A stretch of DNA of 64,000 nt from Phytophthora sp. 'mugwort' (taxonomy: Eukaryota; Oomycota; Peronosporomycetes; Peronosporales; Peronosporaceae). The DNA lies in the NCBI GenBank assembly GCA_033558025.1, contig JAUCEF010000008.1:2914001-2978000 (forward strand), given 5' to 3'. Numbering within the stretch: the stretch's first letter is position 1; the number at the start of each line of letters is the position of its first letter. The translations under genes and the position numbers were made by a program. The notes under the pieces were generated by a model that ran no database searches, was not told the DNA's origin, and was given only the letters and a program-made list of their open reading frames with translations. This document shows, in pieces, positions 10,779-22,493 of the stretch.

Positions 10779-12941
10779 CTAGAACAACTTGCTCACTGCA
10801 TCGCGGACGCTTGCGTCGTCGGCCTCATTGGCTAGTGTCACTGTCAGCTGTAGTTCACAAAGTATAAACAAACTACACGTTAGTATCCTCGTCACGAAAG
10901 TATCGACAACTACTGGTAAGCAACACACCAGAGGGTCCGCCTTCATCTCCCGTTCGATAGCGAAACGCGCATTGGCATTGCGAGCCCAAGCACGACGTGC
11001 CACGCCATTGTTGACGTCCCAGCCGAGCATGCACGCAGCCTTCTCACGGGCGTCCTCCGAACCATCCAGCACCATGCCAAAGCCGCCATTGATGACTTCA
11101 CCCCAGCCGACACCGCCGCCGTTATGCAGAGCAATCCACGTCGCGCCGCGAGCAGCGTCACCCAATGCGTTGTGCACAGCCATGTCAGCGCAGAAGGCAG
11201 AGCCGTCCGTCACGTTCGAGGTCTCACGGAACGGGCTATCCGTGCCGCTCACGTCATGGTGGTCGCGGCTGAGCACAACTGGCGCTGAAATCTCCCCTTT
11301 GGCCACGGCCGCGTTGAAAGCCATGGCGATCGTGCCACGACCCACGCGGTCAGCGTACAGGATACGGGCCTCTGAGCCTACCACCAGCTTGTTCTCTTCG
11401 GCAGCCTCAATCCAGCGCAAGTTATCACGCAGCTGAGCCGCGACGCGCTCCGGTACTTCGGGCTGAGCGAGCAGCTCCCGCAACACGCGCGCAGCAATGG
11501 CGTCCGTCTTCTGCAGGTCATTGTGCTTCCCCGACGTACACACCCAGCGGAACGGACCAAAACCGAGCGAGAAAATGTCGCCCATGATGTCCTGCACGTA
11601 GCTCGGGTACTTGAAGGCCGTAGTAGACACGGCGGCCTCCTCAGGCTTCACACCTGGACGCAGCACGTCAGCACCGGCACGTTGGGCTTCCAGCAAGAAA
11701 GAGTTGCCATAGTCCCAGAAGCGCATGCCTTTGGCCGTAAGGCGGTTGATGGCAATAGCGTGGCGACGCAGAGTCTCCTGTACCAGCACCTGGAAACGCG
11801 CCGGATTCTCGGCCATGACGCGCTGAGACTCTTTGAAAGACAGCTGAACTGGGTAGTAGCCACCGTTGAACGGGTTGTGCAGCGACGTCTGGTCCGAGCC
11901 GAGCTCCACCAGCATTTCACCCGTGGCCTCGACCTCATCGGCCAGACGCTCCCAGAGGTTGACCACGTTACCGTGATAAGCGATGCTCACGACCTCGCCC
12001 TTTGCCTTGGCCTCACGGATGCGAACAACGCAGGCATCCAGATCGCTCACGACCTCGTCTACCCATCCCTGCTCGTGGCGCTTCTTCACTGCCGACTCAT
12101 CAATCTCCGCCGTCACGGATATCACTCCAGAGATGACACCGGCTTTGGGCTGGGCGCCACTCATACCACCGAGACCCGAGGACACGTACACTGTGCCGCG
12201 AGTATCCTCACGCTGCAAGTACTTGCGGCAAGCATTTAGAACAGTGATGGTGGTACCGTGAACAATGCCCTGCGGGCCAATGTAGCAGTAGCTGCCAGCC
12301 GTCATCTGGCCGTACTGGGTGTTGCCCATCGCGTAGGCCTTGTCGTACTGGGCACGCGTGGAGTAGTTCGGGATCATCAGACCGTTAGTGATCACCATAC
12401 GCGGCGCCGTCGGACGGCTCGGGAAGAGTCCCATGGGGTGACCTGAGTACATGACGAGCGTCTGCTGCTCCGTGAGCTCGGTCAGGTAGCGCATAGCTAG
12501 CAGGTACTGCGCCCAATTCTGGAAGACACTACCATTGCCGCCGTAGGTGACCAGGTGGTTGGGGAACTGCGCCACGCGGCGGTCGAGGTTGTTCATGATC
12601 ATAAGCATGATACTGGCCGCTTGCTTGCACTTAGCTGGGTACAGTTCGATGGGGTACGCCTTCATCTCGTACTGCACGGGGCGGAAGCGATGCATGTAGA
12701 TGTGTCCTTCTTCCTTAAGTTCCTTGGCGAACTCGGGTGCCAGAGTGGGGTGGAACTTCTCGGGGAAGTAGCGCAGTGCGTTCTGCACGGCCAACACCAG
12801 CTCGTCCTTAGAGAGGCTTTCGATGTTGCGGCGCGGCGCCTTAGGCAACGTAGGGTCCGGGTGGTTGCCCGGGTGAGTCGGCAGCTCGACTGGGATACCG
12901 TCGCGCAGGACGCTCAGATCTACGTGCGAAGACGAAGCCAT
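10779..12941 (-). CDS. urocanate hydratase (urocanase), with one in-frame intron
   Basis: The long frame of 720 codons carries the whole urocanase: YGGNGSVFQNWAQY near the N-terminus, MYSGHPMGLFPS, the NAD-binding SSGLGGMSGAQPKA, SFGFGPFRWVCTSG at the active-site region, and HNGGGVGWGEVINGG. It converts urocanate to imidazolone propionate in histidine breakdown. Near the 3' end, 10928-10848 looks like an 81-nt intron: GTGTGT donor, a TACTAAC branch-like site, and CTACAG acceptor. It has no stop and keeps frame, so unspliced reading adds 27 Cys/Leu/Val-rich residues absent from the family. The spliced protein would be 693 residues ending DDASVRDAVSKLF. Start MASSSHVDLSVLRDG at 12941. Confidence 0.93.
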   Translation of the reverse strand: MASSSHVDLSVLRDGIPVELPTHPGNHPDPTLPKAPRRNIESLSKDELVLAVQNALRYFPEKFHPTLAPEFAKELKEEGHIYMHRFRPVQYEMKAYPIELYPAKCKQAASIMLMIMNNLDRRVAQFPNHLVTYGGNGSVFQNWAQYLLAMRYLTELTEQQTLVMYSGHPMGLFPSRPTAPRMVITNGLMIPNYSTRAQYDKAYAMGNTQYGQMTAGSYCYIGPQGIVHGTTITVLNACRKYLQREDTRGTVYVSSGLGGMSGAQPKAGVISGVISVTAEIDESAVKKRHEQGWVDEVVSDLDACVVRIREAKAKGEVVSIAYHGNVVNLWERLADEVEATGEMLVELGSDQTSLHNPFNGGYYPVQLSFKESQRVMAENPARFQVLVQETLRRHAIAINRLTAKGMRFWDYGNSFLLEAQRAGADVLRPGVKPEEAAVSTTAFKYPSYVQDIMGDIFSLGFGPFRWVCTSGKHNDLQKTDAIAARVLRELLAQPEVPERVAAQLRDNLRWIEAAEENKLVVGSEARILYADRVGRGTIAMAFNAAVAKGEISAPVVLSRDHHDVSGTDSPFRETSNVTDGSAFCADMAVHNALGDAARGATWIALHNGGGVGWGEVINGGFGMVLDGSEDAREKAACMLGWDVNNGVARRAWARNANARFAIEREMKADPLVCCLPVVVDTFVTRILTCSLFILCELQLTVTLANEADDASVRDAVSKLF

Positions 12942-12991
12942 GATGCGAGTACGAATGTGACGGTGACGCAGTGGCTTGAGAGGCGATCAGT

Positions 12992-13007
12992 GTATTGAGG
13001 AATGAGC
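12992..13007 (-). promoter_or_regulatory. oomycete initiator/flanking promoter motif of the urocanase gene
   Basis: On the minus strand reads GCTCATTCCTCAATAC, a close match to the known oomycete core promoter GCTCATTYYNCAWTTT. It lies 51-66 nt before the urocanase ATG, the usual place for a transcription start. Confidence 0.65.
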
Positions 13008-14026
13008 TAGTGACGCATGGAGCTGTAGTGTCGGCGCGCGTCAAGAGGCGTAGACGATCCTTGGTAGTTGACGTTTAGCATCTCCGTATAACGATGCCTC
13101 TATTTGATGATACAAAATTGAAACTTAGCTGCAATGTCAAGCTACTTTCATTGAATATTGCCTCTCTTATATTTGATAGTTTTGTGATTTGGATTAGTGG
13201 ATACAAACTAAATGCTGCAGTGAGCGAGTCGTCTAATCAATTGCCTATTTCAGTGCAGCATTTCAGTGGTTTTGTTAATATTTGTTTGTAGCCACTTGAA
13301 TGTACTAATATAAAAATAAAAATCTTTAGTTACCATTGGTAACTCGGTACTGGTAACTTACCAGTATCGAATTACCTTGTTATCAGTAAAGTGTACCATG
13401 TCAGCTCTGCCATCAAAAACATCGTCATTGCCAAACTTTTTCCTTGTTTGTTATGACCAAGAACTCCACACACAATATCGTCGGTGTGTTCTCCTGAGTT
13501 TTACGTCCGCTATTGGATCGCCTTCATTTTCATCGCACCGCTCCATGAGACTGCATTTTTAAATGTGCCACATAACTCCGTCTCATAGCGAAAAAAATCG
13601 ATCCATAGTCTTCAAGCCATTTTCATCACGTTCTCCTTCGACAATACAAGCGATATGCATCTCTATCCTGTCTCTTTATTCGACTTCGCGGCTGCCAAGT
13701 TCACGCTCGACTTGCGTCTTGCCATCCCAAATCCAACTTTACCGACAGAATCTCGCTACATGTAACATATTTTGACACCCTAACACTTGCCGGACGCACA
13801 GCGAGCAGTTAAACGATGGCAGCTCTCGTGACTCCATAATGCTCTTTGCTAGGTGTTTGGCTGGAATAATGGTGGCATTAGGTGTATGTGGGGGGGGTGT
13901 ACCTCTCGTAACTTCCTCGTTGAAGCTGAAAGGAAAAGAGTTTTGTAACTTGGCTACAAACATCTTTCTAACGAGCACAAATCACAAATGCATAAATATA
14001 TTTGTTGTGATCAATCAGATCACACC
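13008..14026. other. intergenic, divergent promoters, AT-rich
   Basis: No gene supported. Two adjacent small inverted repeats sit at 13328-13344 (arms agttacca/tggtaact) and 13348-13366 (arms tactggtaa/ttaccagta), both built on GGTAA/TTACC. Confidence 0.5.
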
Positions 14027-15686
14027 ATGGCATCAGGCGAGGACTGGGCGTACATGGACGCCTTGCGCCCTCCCGTCTACATCTGTTTGCGCCGGAAAGT
14101 CTGTCTCGTGGACGGAGATTATGAGCCCATGCAGTTGGACGGACGGTAACGCACAACCTTTCACCTCGCCACTGCAGATACTGTGCTCATATAATATTTA
14201 CCTTTTGTAGTGTGGACAAGGAGGAATGGGCCCATGTGCCGTGGTCTGAGTCCTTTGTGGACATCGAAGGTCCAGTGCGCAAGCCCACGGAGCACCCGCT
14301 CACGAGGTTCAAGATGATGTACGACGATGACGTGCTATACGTGGGGGCGGAGCTCGTCGAGCCCAAGATCTGGGGGACTATCACCGAGAAAAACAGCACC
14401 ATGTACCATGAGAACGATTTCGAGGTCTTCTTTAATCCAGACGGCAGTCGACATCATTATTAGTGAGGCAAAAACTGGGGGATGTTCTTTTGAGTATTAT
14501 TTTTTTGTAATGTAAAATACTAACTGAATTTTTGTGTTGTGGTGACAGTGAATTAGAAATAAATTGCCTGAACACGATCTGGGAACTGCTGCTGCATCGG
14601 CCATACAAAGATGGCTACAGTATCGAGAACCCGTTCAACTTGGTGTCATTACGCTCGGCTGTGTACGTGGATGGACGCACTAACTCGCCCGAGACCGAGT
14701 GTGCTCGCTGGTGTATCGAGATGAGTTGGTCGCTGGCAGAGCTCCAGCAGTTCGATAACTTTCGCTATCGTAAGGACTCATTGGGCAGTGAATTGCGACC
14801 TGGAAGAGCGGCAACAGCGAGTCCCAGACCTCCTTCGGCGGCTGGAAATCCCGTAAGACCGGCTGTGACTACTGGGAAGACCGTCGCTGGTGACGTCTGG
14901 CGCGTTAACTTCTCGCGTGTGCAGTACGAATTGGAGACGGTTGTGAACGCTGATACGAACCAATTGCAGTACCAAAAAGTACCGGGCAAGCGTGAGGGAA
15001 ACATCGTATGGGCCCCGACGGGTTTGATTGACATTCATCGGCCAGAAACATGGGGCTACGTTTTCTTTAGTAGCGAGAGCGAGCTTCCAGGTGGATTAGA
15101 ACTCGCAGGTGTCATGACCGGATTTCTAGAGCAGCAGATGGCAATCGAACGGGTTCTAGATGCTGTGTACTATCGTCAGCGTGTATTTCATGCGTGCAAT
15201 GGCGGCTTTGCATCGACAATGGAGATGCTATACACGGAACTTCCGTCAAGCTCACAAAATGCCGATATTAAATTGTGGACGGAAGCCTTCCCGCTGTCCG
15301 AACTGTTGCGTCGATACGAGCTGAAGTTCCCGGTACTGTCAACCCGTAGCGACCTCGCTGGTAATCCACTGATCAACTTAAGCACGCAAATTTGTGCTGA
15401 GACTGGAGATCGGACTGCAACTGACGGAACTCGGCGAAAAACTAGCCGACGCTACGCCCCAGCGCTGGATCAACACGACGAACATTTTAGCGAGGACTTC
15501 AGTACGCTGGAGGTCGTCAATATGAAGAAGACGGCCCCTCCTCCTCCTCCGATCCTCAGTCCTCGATTGCAAGAGATTAAGAACTTCGAGACGCGTGGAC
15601 TTTATTCCAATTACACGGTGACAGTTCACAGCGCAACACAGGAATGGCACATGACGCACGACGGACGTCTCTGGCGGACATCGTAA
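14027..15686 (+). CDS. protein with CBM9-like (carbohydrate-binding family 9-type) domain, three exons
   Basis: Exons 14027-14145, 14211-14462 and 14549-15686; introns of 65 nt (GTAACG...TTGTAG) and 86 nt (GTGAGG...TGACAG), both phase 2, giving 502 residues. After splicing, residues 40-170 read as the CBM9-like fold: WAHVPWSESFVDIEG, KMMYDDDVLYVGAELVEP, TMYHENDFEVFFNPDG, then YYELEINCLNTIWELLL, exactly the block order of the family seen in eukaryotic and bacterial proteins. The remaining 300 residues lack a domain I know; VYYRQRVFHACNGGFAS and a Pro-rich stretch near the end stand out. No signal peptide is evident, so an intracellular role is likely. Function beyond possible sugar binding is unknown. 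Confidence 0.85.
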
Positions 15687-17969
15687 GCTGCTAGTTCTGA
15701 TACGTCGACTACCGAGAGATGGCGAAGAAAGACCTCCACTCAGACTTGTTCACGAATTAGTGTACGTACTCTGATGCAATGTGAACTCAAATGATGAACA
15801 GAGTCTGAAAAGATGATGCGGTCGAAATCATTCTAGACCATGGTGGCGTCTGGCTATTCATGGCTAACACGTTTTCGTCTAACAACTAACGCATCTATAC
15901 TTTACTTTTCTTTTGGCTCTCTTCGAGTGAATTGATCTTCAGCAGGTCAAGCCTTCATTGCTTAAGCTTTCACGATGGACATGTCTACGTCGCGCCCCAT
16001 CAAAAAGCGAGTATTCACCCTCGAAGCTCGAACGAAGCTCATGGCGGCGAGTTTGATCGCTGGGTAAGTTCGGTCTACAAGTAGAAATGCGGTTCGAGAA
16101 CGTGTCCCTTTTTGCGTGAGTTGTTGAACAAGATGAGACGGACAGCAAATCCGAGCTCCCAATGCTGACTAAGGTGACCAAGATGGGATTTCTGATGTCG
16201 TTCGCAAAGAAACAGGGTCTACAGTAGAAGCAGATATTTTATCCGTTGAGCCGCGCCTTTAAGCCGAGCACTAGGACTTTGGCCCGGATCTGGCAAGTCT
16301 TTCTTGATGGGGTTGCCGAGAGGGGGGAGCTTCTATCTACGCCTCAACACGACAAGCACGTGATTGACTCGTTTTGAGTTAACCTCTTGAACGCGAGAGT
16401 ACATGTTAGGAGCAAGCTTAACTTACCCATTTATTCTTATAAAAAGGTGTAGTCCGTTCGGTAGGATTTAAAAAAGTGACAGGACCTTGCTGGATGCCGT
16501 TTTTCATGAATATGTACTGGTGGAGAATGACTTTTGCCCTCGCTATCAAAGTGTAACAAGTTGCAGCTAATAAGGTTCTATTTTGGTGATCGTACCTTTT
16601 ACATTTTTTAAAAGTGAGCTCCGCGGCGGTGCCTTTTTGTGTGCATACGAAAAAGCGCCGATACCGGTACAAGTTAGAACGAGTAGAGAGGGACGACAAG
16701 TTCTTAAATCGGCGGTCAAAATCAGCGCACGTGAGGGCGGGAAATTCACTTCGAGACACACGAGATGCCCAATGCCAGCACTACTCTTGCGCAATGTGGC
16801 ATGACGTCAAGGATAAAGAGCAGCCAGGAGCCACGGCCGCGAGCTGCCCAGACACCTGTTAAAACAACTTTGGCCTAACCCTAGCCGGGGGAGGGGGTGA
16901 AACCGAGCCAGTTCGGCAAGTTGAAGCAACGCCTGTGGGTTAAGCTCCGTGGGCGAAGCACGCGGACTTAAACCCAACACCAAACACGGTTAGATCTAGC
17001 TCGGCTTAGGGTTCTGCCACCTTTCTTAGAGTCGTTAGGTGCTTAGGTGGGCGATAGGATAGCATGCAGAGTACCTTTTGCTTTGGTGTCAAAGAGGCAG
17101 TGACACCGTCCCAAGAGCACCTTTGCGCAACTTCAAAATGGTACAAGATGTTCAGAAGGTGCTCAAAATTGCTCAAAGGTGATCAAACCGAAGTTGCTCT
17201 AACGCGAGCCCCATTTGAGTGTTCGCTGTGCGTCCGAGGAATGTTCGGGTCGTAGAGGACTTGGCATTTCAGCTGATTAAGCAGCACTTGGTAGGACGGC
17301 AAGAAACAAGTCGGGAGACTTCTTTGCGAGACGGAGGAGATGGAAGGAGATGCAGTGTACTTACTGTGTTTGTAGATTAATGGGAGCAAGCGTCAGCCCG
17401 ACAGCATACAACGCGCATTGGATCTGAGGTTGGGGGGGGACATGTAGAACCCTATTGCCCAAATCAGGCGCTCACATGATCAACAGACCTACCTGACTCG
17501 GAGGTCTTCAATGATGGGCATTCTAATACAGCATGACTACCTTTTTAACAATCCTAAAAGATTGTTTCAAGTTTCAACCCTGCACACTGAATTTTTAGGT
17601 TACAGCCCAGCGCCCTCACAGTGTCCGATGGTCTCAACGAGAAGAAAGAGAGCGTACCGTAGAAGAACTTACGCGTACGCTGGATACTTAGCCTACTCTC
17701 GCCACAACATCGATACAGGTCGCCAAGCTCTGCGTTTAACGCCAGAACGATGCAGTCCCCAAGTCCAAAAATAAGGTTAAAAGCCACTTCCCCGTCAGCG
17801 CCGCGACAAGAAAAACTATTGGTGCTCCACGTTGCCATCAAGTGCGTGTACGAGTGCCACTCCCGCCGCTTTAGACGAATCAGTCCGTCGTCTTTTCCGT
17901 CGACGGGTCTCGTTTGGAAGCATTCGTCGACGCCACTCTTGAATCTTCCCGCCTGGCCCCAACACACCA
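15687..17969. other. intergenic with transposon debris
   Basis: About 2.3 kb without an intact gene. Apart from the transposase-like fragment at 15975-16380 I see nothing coding. The part nearest 17970 holds the mucin gene's promoter. Confidence 0.5.
15975..16380 (+). pseudogene. degraded DNA-transposase N-terminal fragment
   Basis: An ATG at 15975 opens a basic, short frame (KKRVFTLEARTKLMAAS) followed by a GTAAGT-like sequence. Further on, after several stops, RTLARIWQVFLDGVAERG appears, which resembles the helix-turn-helix end (RT..RIW) of oomycete mariner/Tc1-type transposases. Multiple stops and frame changes mean it is dead. Weak call, based only on motif resemblance. Confidence 0.3.
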
Positions 17970-19946
17970 ATGAAACTGCTACTGGTGCTGGGGATTTCTT
18001 TGCTAGCCGGCGCCCACCACACAGACGCAGTGGAAGTGAGCGTGTGCGCCGATGCCACGTACGCGTTGGCGTCGAGCCGCGGCGTGGCGTGCGCGGGCAG
18101 CGGAGAGACGCCGACTGGGACGTCCTGCCCGTTGAAAGGCGCCGTGGCCGTCGCCGACTGTCGCACGTACCTGCCGTCCTTCGTCGCGGATGAGGGCTGC
18201 GTGGCACCCGAGGACGCCGAGTGCCGGATCGTCACGGGGACGACGTGGGGCTGTGTGCTGCCATCGATCGGCTGTGCTGAGCAGGGGACAAAAGCCCCCG
18301 AGACAGCGTGTCCGACGTGGCCCGTGGACGAGACGGACGAGGCCGTGGCCATCGACACCAGCTACCTGTTCGACGGGAACGAGGACTATGACGAGAGCTG
18401 GTTCGTGCAGACGTCGTCGGTGAGGGAGCTCTATGATTGCGGGGAAAAGCCTACAGCGGCGCCTACCACCTTGCCGACGCCGACTGCAGCCCCGGCGCCG
18501 TCGGCTTCTACGATAGCAGTTCCAGTGCCGGAGACGACGGCGCCGAGCACGCCTGAGCCAACAACCGCAGTACCGGAGACCACGGCGCCGATCACGCCAG
18601 AACCAACGACAGAGGCTCCCGTACCGGCGACGACTGCACCGTCCACCTCAGAGCCCGCTACGCCGGACCCAACGACAGAGGCGCCCACAATATCACCACC
18701 GATCACGCCGTGTCCGAATACGACGGAGCCCGCTACTCCCGAACCGACGACGCCTGCTCCAACCACTTCATACCCCGAGACGGAGACGCTAACAACTATG
18801 ACGCCGTGTCCGATCACGACCGAACCGGCAACACCCGGTCCAACAACTCCGTGCCCAGAGACGGACTCGCCGACGCCTCCCTGCCCGAATACCACGGAGC
18901 CTACGACGCCGACAACTGCGACGCCGTGCCCGAATACGACGGAGCCCGCTACTCCCGAACCGACGACGCCTGCTCCAACCACTTCATACCCCGAGACGGA
19001 GACGCCAACAACTATGACGCCGTGTCCGATCACGACCGAACCGGCAACACCCGGTCCAACAACTCCGTGCCCAGAGACGGACTCGCCGACGCCACCCTGC
19101 CCGAATACCACGGAGCCTACGACGCCGACAACTGCGACGCCGTGCCCGAATACGACGGAGCCCGCTACTCCCGAACCGACGACGCCTGCTCCAACCACTT
19201 CATACCCCGAGACGGAGACGCCAACAACTGTGACGCCGTGTCCGAACACGACCGGACCGGCAACACCCGGTCCAACAACTCCGTGCCCAGAGACGGACAC
19301 ACCAACGCCTTCCCCAACGACTCCCTGTCCGAATACAACGGAGCCTGCGACGCCGCCTCCAGCAATTCTGTATCCGAGCACGACGGATCCCGCTACTCCG
19401 GATCCGACAACTTCACGCCCGAATACGGCTGAGCCGGCAACTCCAGCTCCGACGACCCTGTGCCCGTACACGACCGAGCCGGCAACTTCATCGCCCACGA
19501 CGCCATGTCCAGACACGGCAGAGCCTGTTACGCCTTCTCCAACGACGTCGACGCCGGTCCTGCTTTACTCGCCGAGCACAACGGATCCTGCCACGGCGCA
19601 GCCAGGCTCACAGGCGAAGCAACATGTTCCCCCGGTCACCACGCCCTCCTCAGCACCTCAACCAACACAGTCTTCGACTACATCATCGATGGCGAATCAA
19701 TACGTTTCCTATGTTGCGTCGACAAGCACGCAAGAGATTGATCCCACTACCGGCGGCACTGTAGTCACTGTTTGGATTGCCATCGCTGTCACCGTGTGCG
19801 CCGTTGCCATGCTCGCTGGTACTGTCCTATACAAGAACAAGCGGGGCGATCACCAAGAGCGACGTCTAAGCTATGACTTCGAGATGGTGACGGTCATTAC
19901 GCCGGTTTACACGAAGCGCCATTCGTTTGAGCTGGACGAAGCTTGA
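17970..19946 (+). CDS. mucin-like Thr/Pro-rich cell-surface protein with C-terminal membrane anchor
   Basis: Single exon, 658 residues. Residues 1-20 ([20 protein letters not shown]) are a signal peptide. A Cys-rich domain of about 140 residues follows, with about ten cysteines ([50 protein letters not shown]). From about residue 165 to 560 it is almost only Thr, Pro, Ser, Glu and Ala in units such as [19 protein letters not shown], many with N-glycosylation sites NTT. A hydrophobic helix [20 protein letters not shown] and a basic stop-transfer [12 protein letters not shown] precede a 40-residue cytosolic tail. This fits a heavily O-glycosylated surface protein, like the mucin-like proteins of oomycete cysts. 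Ligand or partner unknown. Confidence 0.87.
   Translation: MKLLLVLGISLLAGAHHTDAVEVSVCADATYALASSRGVACAGSGETPTGTSCPLKGAVAVADCRTYLPSFVADEGCVAPEDAECRIVTGTTWGCVLPSIGCAEQGTKAPETACPTWPVDETDEAVAIDTSYLFDGNEDYDESWFVQTSSVRELYDCGEKPTAAPTTLPTPTAAPAPSASTIAVPVPETTAPSTPEPTTAVPETTAPITPEPTTEAPVPATTAPSTSEPATPDPTTEAPTISPPITPCPNTTEPATPEPTTPAPTTSYPETETLTTMTPCPITTEPATPGPTTPCPETDSPTPPCPNTTEPTTPTTATPCPNTTEPATPEPTTPAPTTSYPETETPTTMTPCPITTEPATPGPTTPCPETDSPTPPCPNTTEPTTPTTATPCPNTTEPATPEPTTPAPTTSYPETETPTTVTPCPNTTGPATPGPTTPCPETDTPTPSPTTPCPNTTEPATPPPAILYPSTTDPATPDPTTSRPNTAEPATPAPTTLCPYTTEPATSSPTTPCPDTAEPVTPSPTTSTPVLLYSPSTTDPATAQPGSQAKQHVPPVTTPSSAPQPTQSSTTSSMANQYVSYVASTSTQEIDPTTGGTVVTVWIAIAVTVCAVAMLAGTVLYKNKRGDHQERRLSYDFEMVTVITPVYTKRHSFELDEA
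18711..19360 (+). repeat. near-perfect 216-bp (72-codon) tandem repeat inside the mucin-like gene
   Basis: The landmark tgyccgaatacgacggag starts at 18711, 18927 and 19143, exactly 216 bp apart, and the sequence between is almost unchanged, ending in a degenerate third copy. Each unit encodes about 72 residues made from smaller TPCPxTTEPATPxPTTP blocks. The minus strand and a second plus frame are also free of stops across the array, a side effect of the codon pattern. Confidence 0.92.
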
Positions 19947-20015
19947 GACGAAGCTTCTTCAATTGAAATACCAATAACTGTTACATCATCGTCTTATCCG
20001 CTCTTGCCTGCTGAT

Positions 20016-22265
20016 CTACCTAGAAGCTGAGCGCGATGAGGATTGTGAAAGGACCGTCTCCTCACTTGGCGTGTGTGTACAGCTGTTAGGTTCATCCTCA
20101 TCACGAACTTGGAACTCCGGGTTGTTCTCGCTAAGACGCTTGCCTTGCAGTAAACTATCTACCACCCAACGTGCTTTAACGATGTGAATGCGCAACTTTT
20201 TCGCTTTCACGCACTTCATCCCGATCGATTTCGGGCAGATCAAGTGCGTGTTCTGTGCGCTGAGTGTTCTCGTGACCCGAGCACCAGCAGTTCGCAATAA
20301 TTCCAGCACCACAAGCTTTTCGATATCAAGGTAAACAGAAGTGGAAGCGATCACATCTTGAAAGCCTGGCAGCGGGACTGAAGACGCGAAAAGTGCACGG
20401 GGACGGTTCGTGCTGACACGAAAAAGCTCATGCGAAGAATACGAGAGCTTCGTCCTGGCAGCAAGCGAGCAATTGACCCACAAATCCGACACAAACTGGA
20501 GCATCCGTTGCCGTGGCTTCTTGTCCCGTCGCACTCGTTTTCGCGGTCTGTCGTTGACGTCTTCATCTCCTGTATCGTCCTTGACTATAGCGTCGGTTTG
20601 TTTATGGCGGAGCTCGCGCTGAATTCGATGAATACGCTCCTGCATCTTCAACGCTTCCTGCTCGTCCATCACTACACCAGTACAGACCACTGCATGGCTA
20701 ATAAACGAGAACTGTGCTGGATCCACATGGGTAAAGTCGATCGCGGCTAGTGCGATAGCTTCTGCACCTCCACACTCTCCTCGAATCTTCTTCAGCATTG
20801 GTTTAATCCTATACTTGTCCTCAGGATCCGGACATAAGAGCAAGAAGGAGTAGCCTGAGAAAATATTCCTTGTCTTCTCGAGAATTTCCTTCTCTGACGT
20901 CGCCAGAATGCTGTCCCCATCGTTGTTGTGTAGTAAATCTTCAGATAAAGTGACGATTTCCGAGCTTGTCTCTCGCTCTGCTTCACCAAATCTCTGCTTA
21001 ACACGAGCTGGAGCATTACTATCTAGTGTACTAGCCACAGTGCCTGGTCCAGGCTCCGGGACATACACATCAAACTCGACTGGATACAGTTCCTCTGGCT
21101 GTAGATCTAGGCACTTGACACAGTCAATGAGCCAACTAGCCGACACAAAATGCACCTCTTCCACAGCATTCGCAGCCCTGATACGAGCTCGAAGAGACTC
21201 CAGCGTCTGTCTATCAGACAGTGACGCGCTCACAACCACGTGAGTCACATGGCGTATCACTACATTCTGATAAATCGTCCCCATGCCAGTCCGTATTAAA
21301 CGCTGTAGTAGCGCATTCATCTGTGGAGGGAATCCCAACATATACAAGACACAGCCGTCGAACAACTCCATCCACTCTCCAAGCTCGTCTCTTTCATCAA
21401 GATCGTCCCCATTCTTTCGATGTCCACTACGGTATTTCCTTACAAGCTGTGGCAAAGCCAGCACAAGTTCCTGGGCGTCTTTCTGCTGATTCATAGCGAT
21501 GTAAGTTGGCTGCAAGTCTGGATCGTCTGCTTCTGGTCCTAGAGCGAATTCTTCTTCATCCACGAGCATTTCCCTCTCTAAACAGGCATGTAGCCATCCA
21601 AGATGCACCACTGGAATGTTATTTGCCACTGCGGCCTCGTACTTGGGCCCTTCTGGATGCCGTGCAATGAGAATACTGGTGAAACCCAGCTCTAGTCTAC
21701 CGTCATATTGAGCTCCGTTGGTCGTGGCTAGCTCTGCTACCGTCTCCTTCTCCTCCATCGTAAGTCCGGAGGTGCAGATGCCCATCCCTTCTAGCAGCCT
21801 GAGGCTAAAGTCCTTAACTTCCAGCAGCTTCTGAGCCTCAAAACTTTTGAAGACCCAGTAAGGCGACGCCACTGGGAGCTCGTGGGTCGTCGCAGCCTGC
21901 AGGAACATAGAATTTGAAGGGAAATTAAGGTTAATGATACATCACTTTTACTGTGGATTGTGAGACCGTTTGTGGCTTATTTAATGCCGTACGCGGTGCT
22001 TTAGAGAGCCCACAGCCTCGGCGATTAAGTGGGTGGTGTTATTCGGGTCGAAATCGTCTTCGAAGCGACCACCACAGGCCACAACGATCTTGCGCACTTG
22101 TTCCTGGCGATTCGTTGGTTTTTAATGTAACGGAAGGTAGGAGAATTAGGGCGTGAGAAGCAGTGCTTAAATAGAGGAGAAGGAGAAGAGACACACCTTG
22201 ACGTCTAGCTCCAGTCCCGTAGAGCACAGCAACATCCCCGCAAACATCTTGTCCTCCTCGCCCAT
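20016..22265 (-). CDS. multi-BRCT protein, TopBP1/Dpb11/Rad4-like, three exons
   Basis: Exon 1 is 22265-22197, exon 2 is 22103-21993, exon 3 is 21896-20016; introns of 93 and 96 nt, all joins in phase 0, total 686 residues. Only after joining does the first BRCT domain appear: [13 protein letters not shown] + [35 protein letters not shown] + [15 protein letters not shown]. Further BRCT-like units follow: [11 protein letters not shown]...[22 protein letters not shown]...[23 protein letters not shown]..., and [10 protein letters not shown]...[11 protein letters not shown], so about five. Such proteins bind phosphorylated partners in replication start and DNA damage checkpoints. The tail [18 protein letters not shown] has S/T-Q sites typical for checkpoint kinases. 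Starting at 21908 would lose the first domain half. Confidence 0.85.
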
Positions 22266-22427
22266 GATGTCACGGCTTTGGAAATTAAAATTCCACCTGG
22301 CACAATTAAAATCTATAATATCGTTTCATCCGAATCAATTGAAGAGCAATTTGCAGTTGTAGAGCATAGCTACATTTTGCTCCAGGAATACTTCAATTAC
22401 GAAACGGAAGCGACGCGTAGCCCACGA

Positions 22428-22443
22428 GCTCATTCATCCTCTC
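22428..22443 (+). promoter_or_regulatory. oomycete initiator motif of the SSNA1 gene
   Basis: GCTCATTCATCCTCTC matches the GCTCATTYY core of the oomycete promoter and lies about 50-66 nt before the ATG at 22494. Confidence 0.55.
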
Positions 22444-22493
22444 GCGTCTCCGTCCTCCTCTCTTTGTACCTGCTGTTTACCTCTCCATCCACG

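Noticed and set aside
11523..12239. 238-codon plus-strand frame
   Set aside because: Antisense to the well-supported urocanase gene; no domain.
18710..19432. 240-codon plus-strand frame rich in Asp, Asn and Tyr
   Set aside because: Out-of-frame reading of the same repeat array; lacks signal peptide and ends inside it.
18431..19516. Long Val/Gly-rich open frame (361 codons) on the minus strand
   Set aside because: Exact antisense of the Thr/Pro repeat array of the mucin-like gene; openness is a by-product of the repeated codons.
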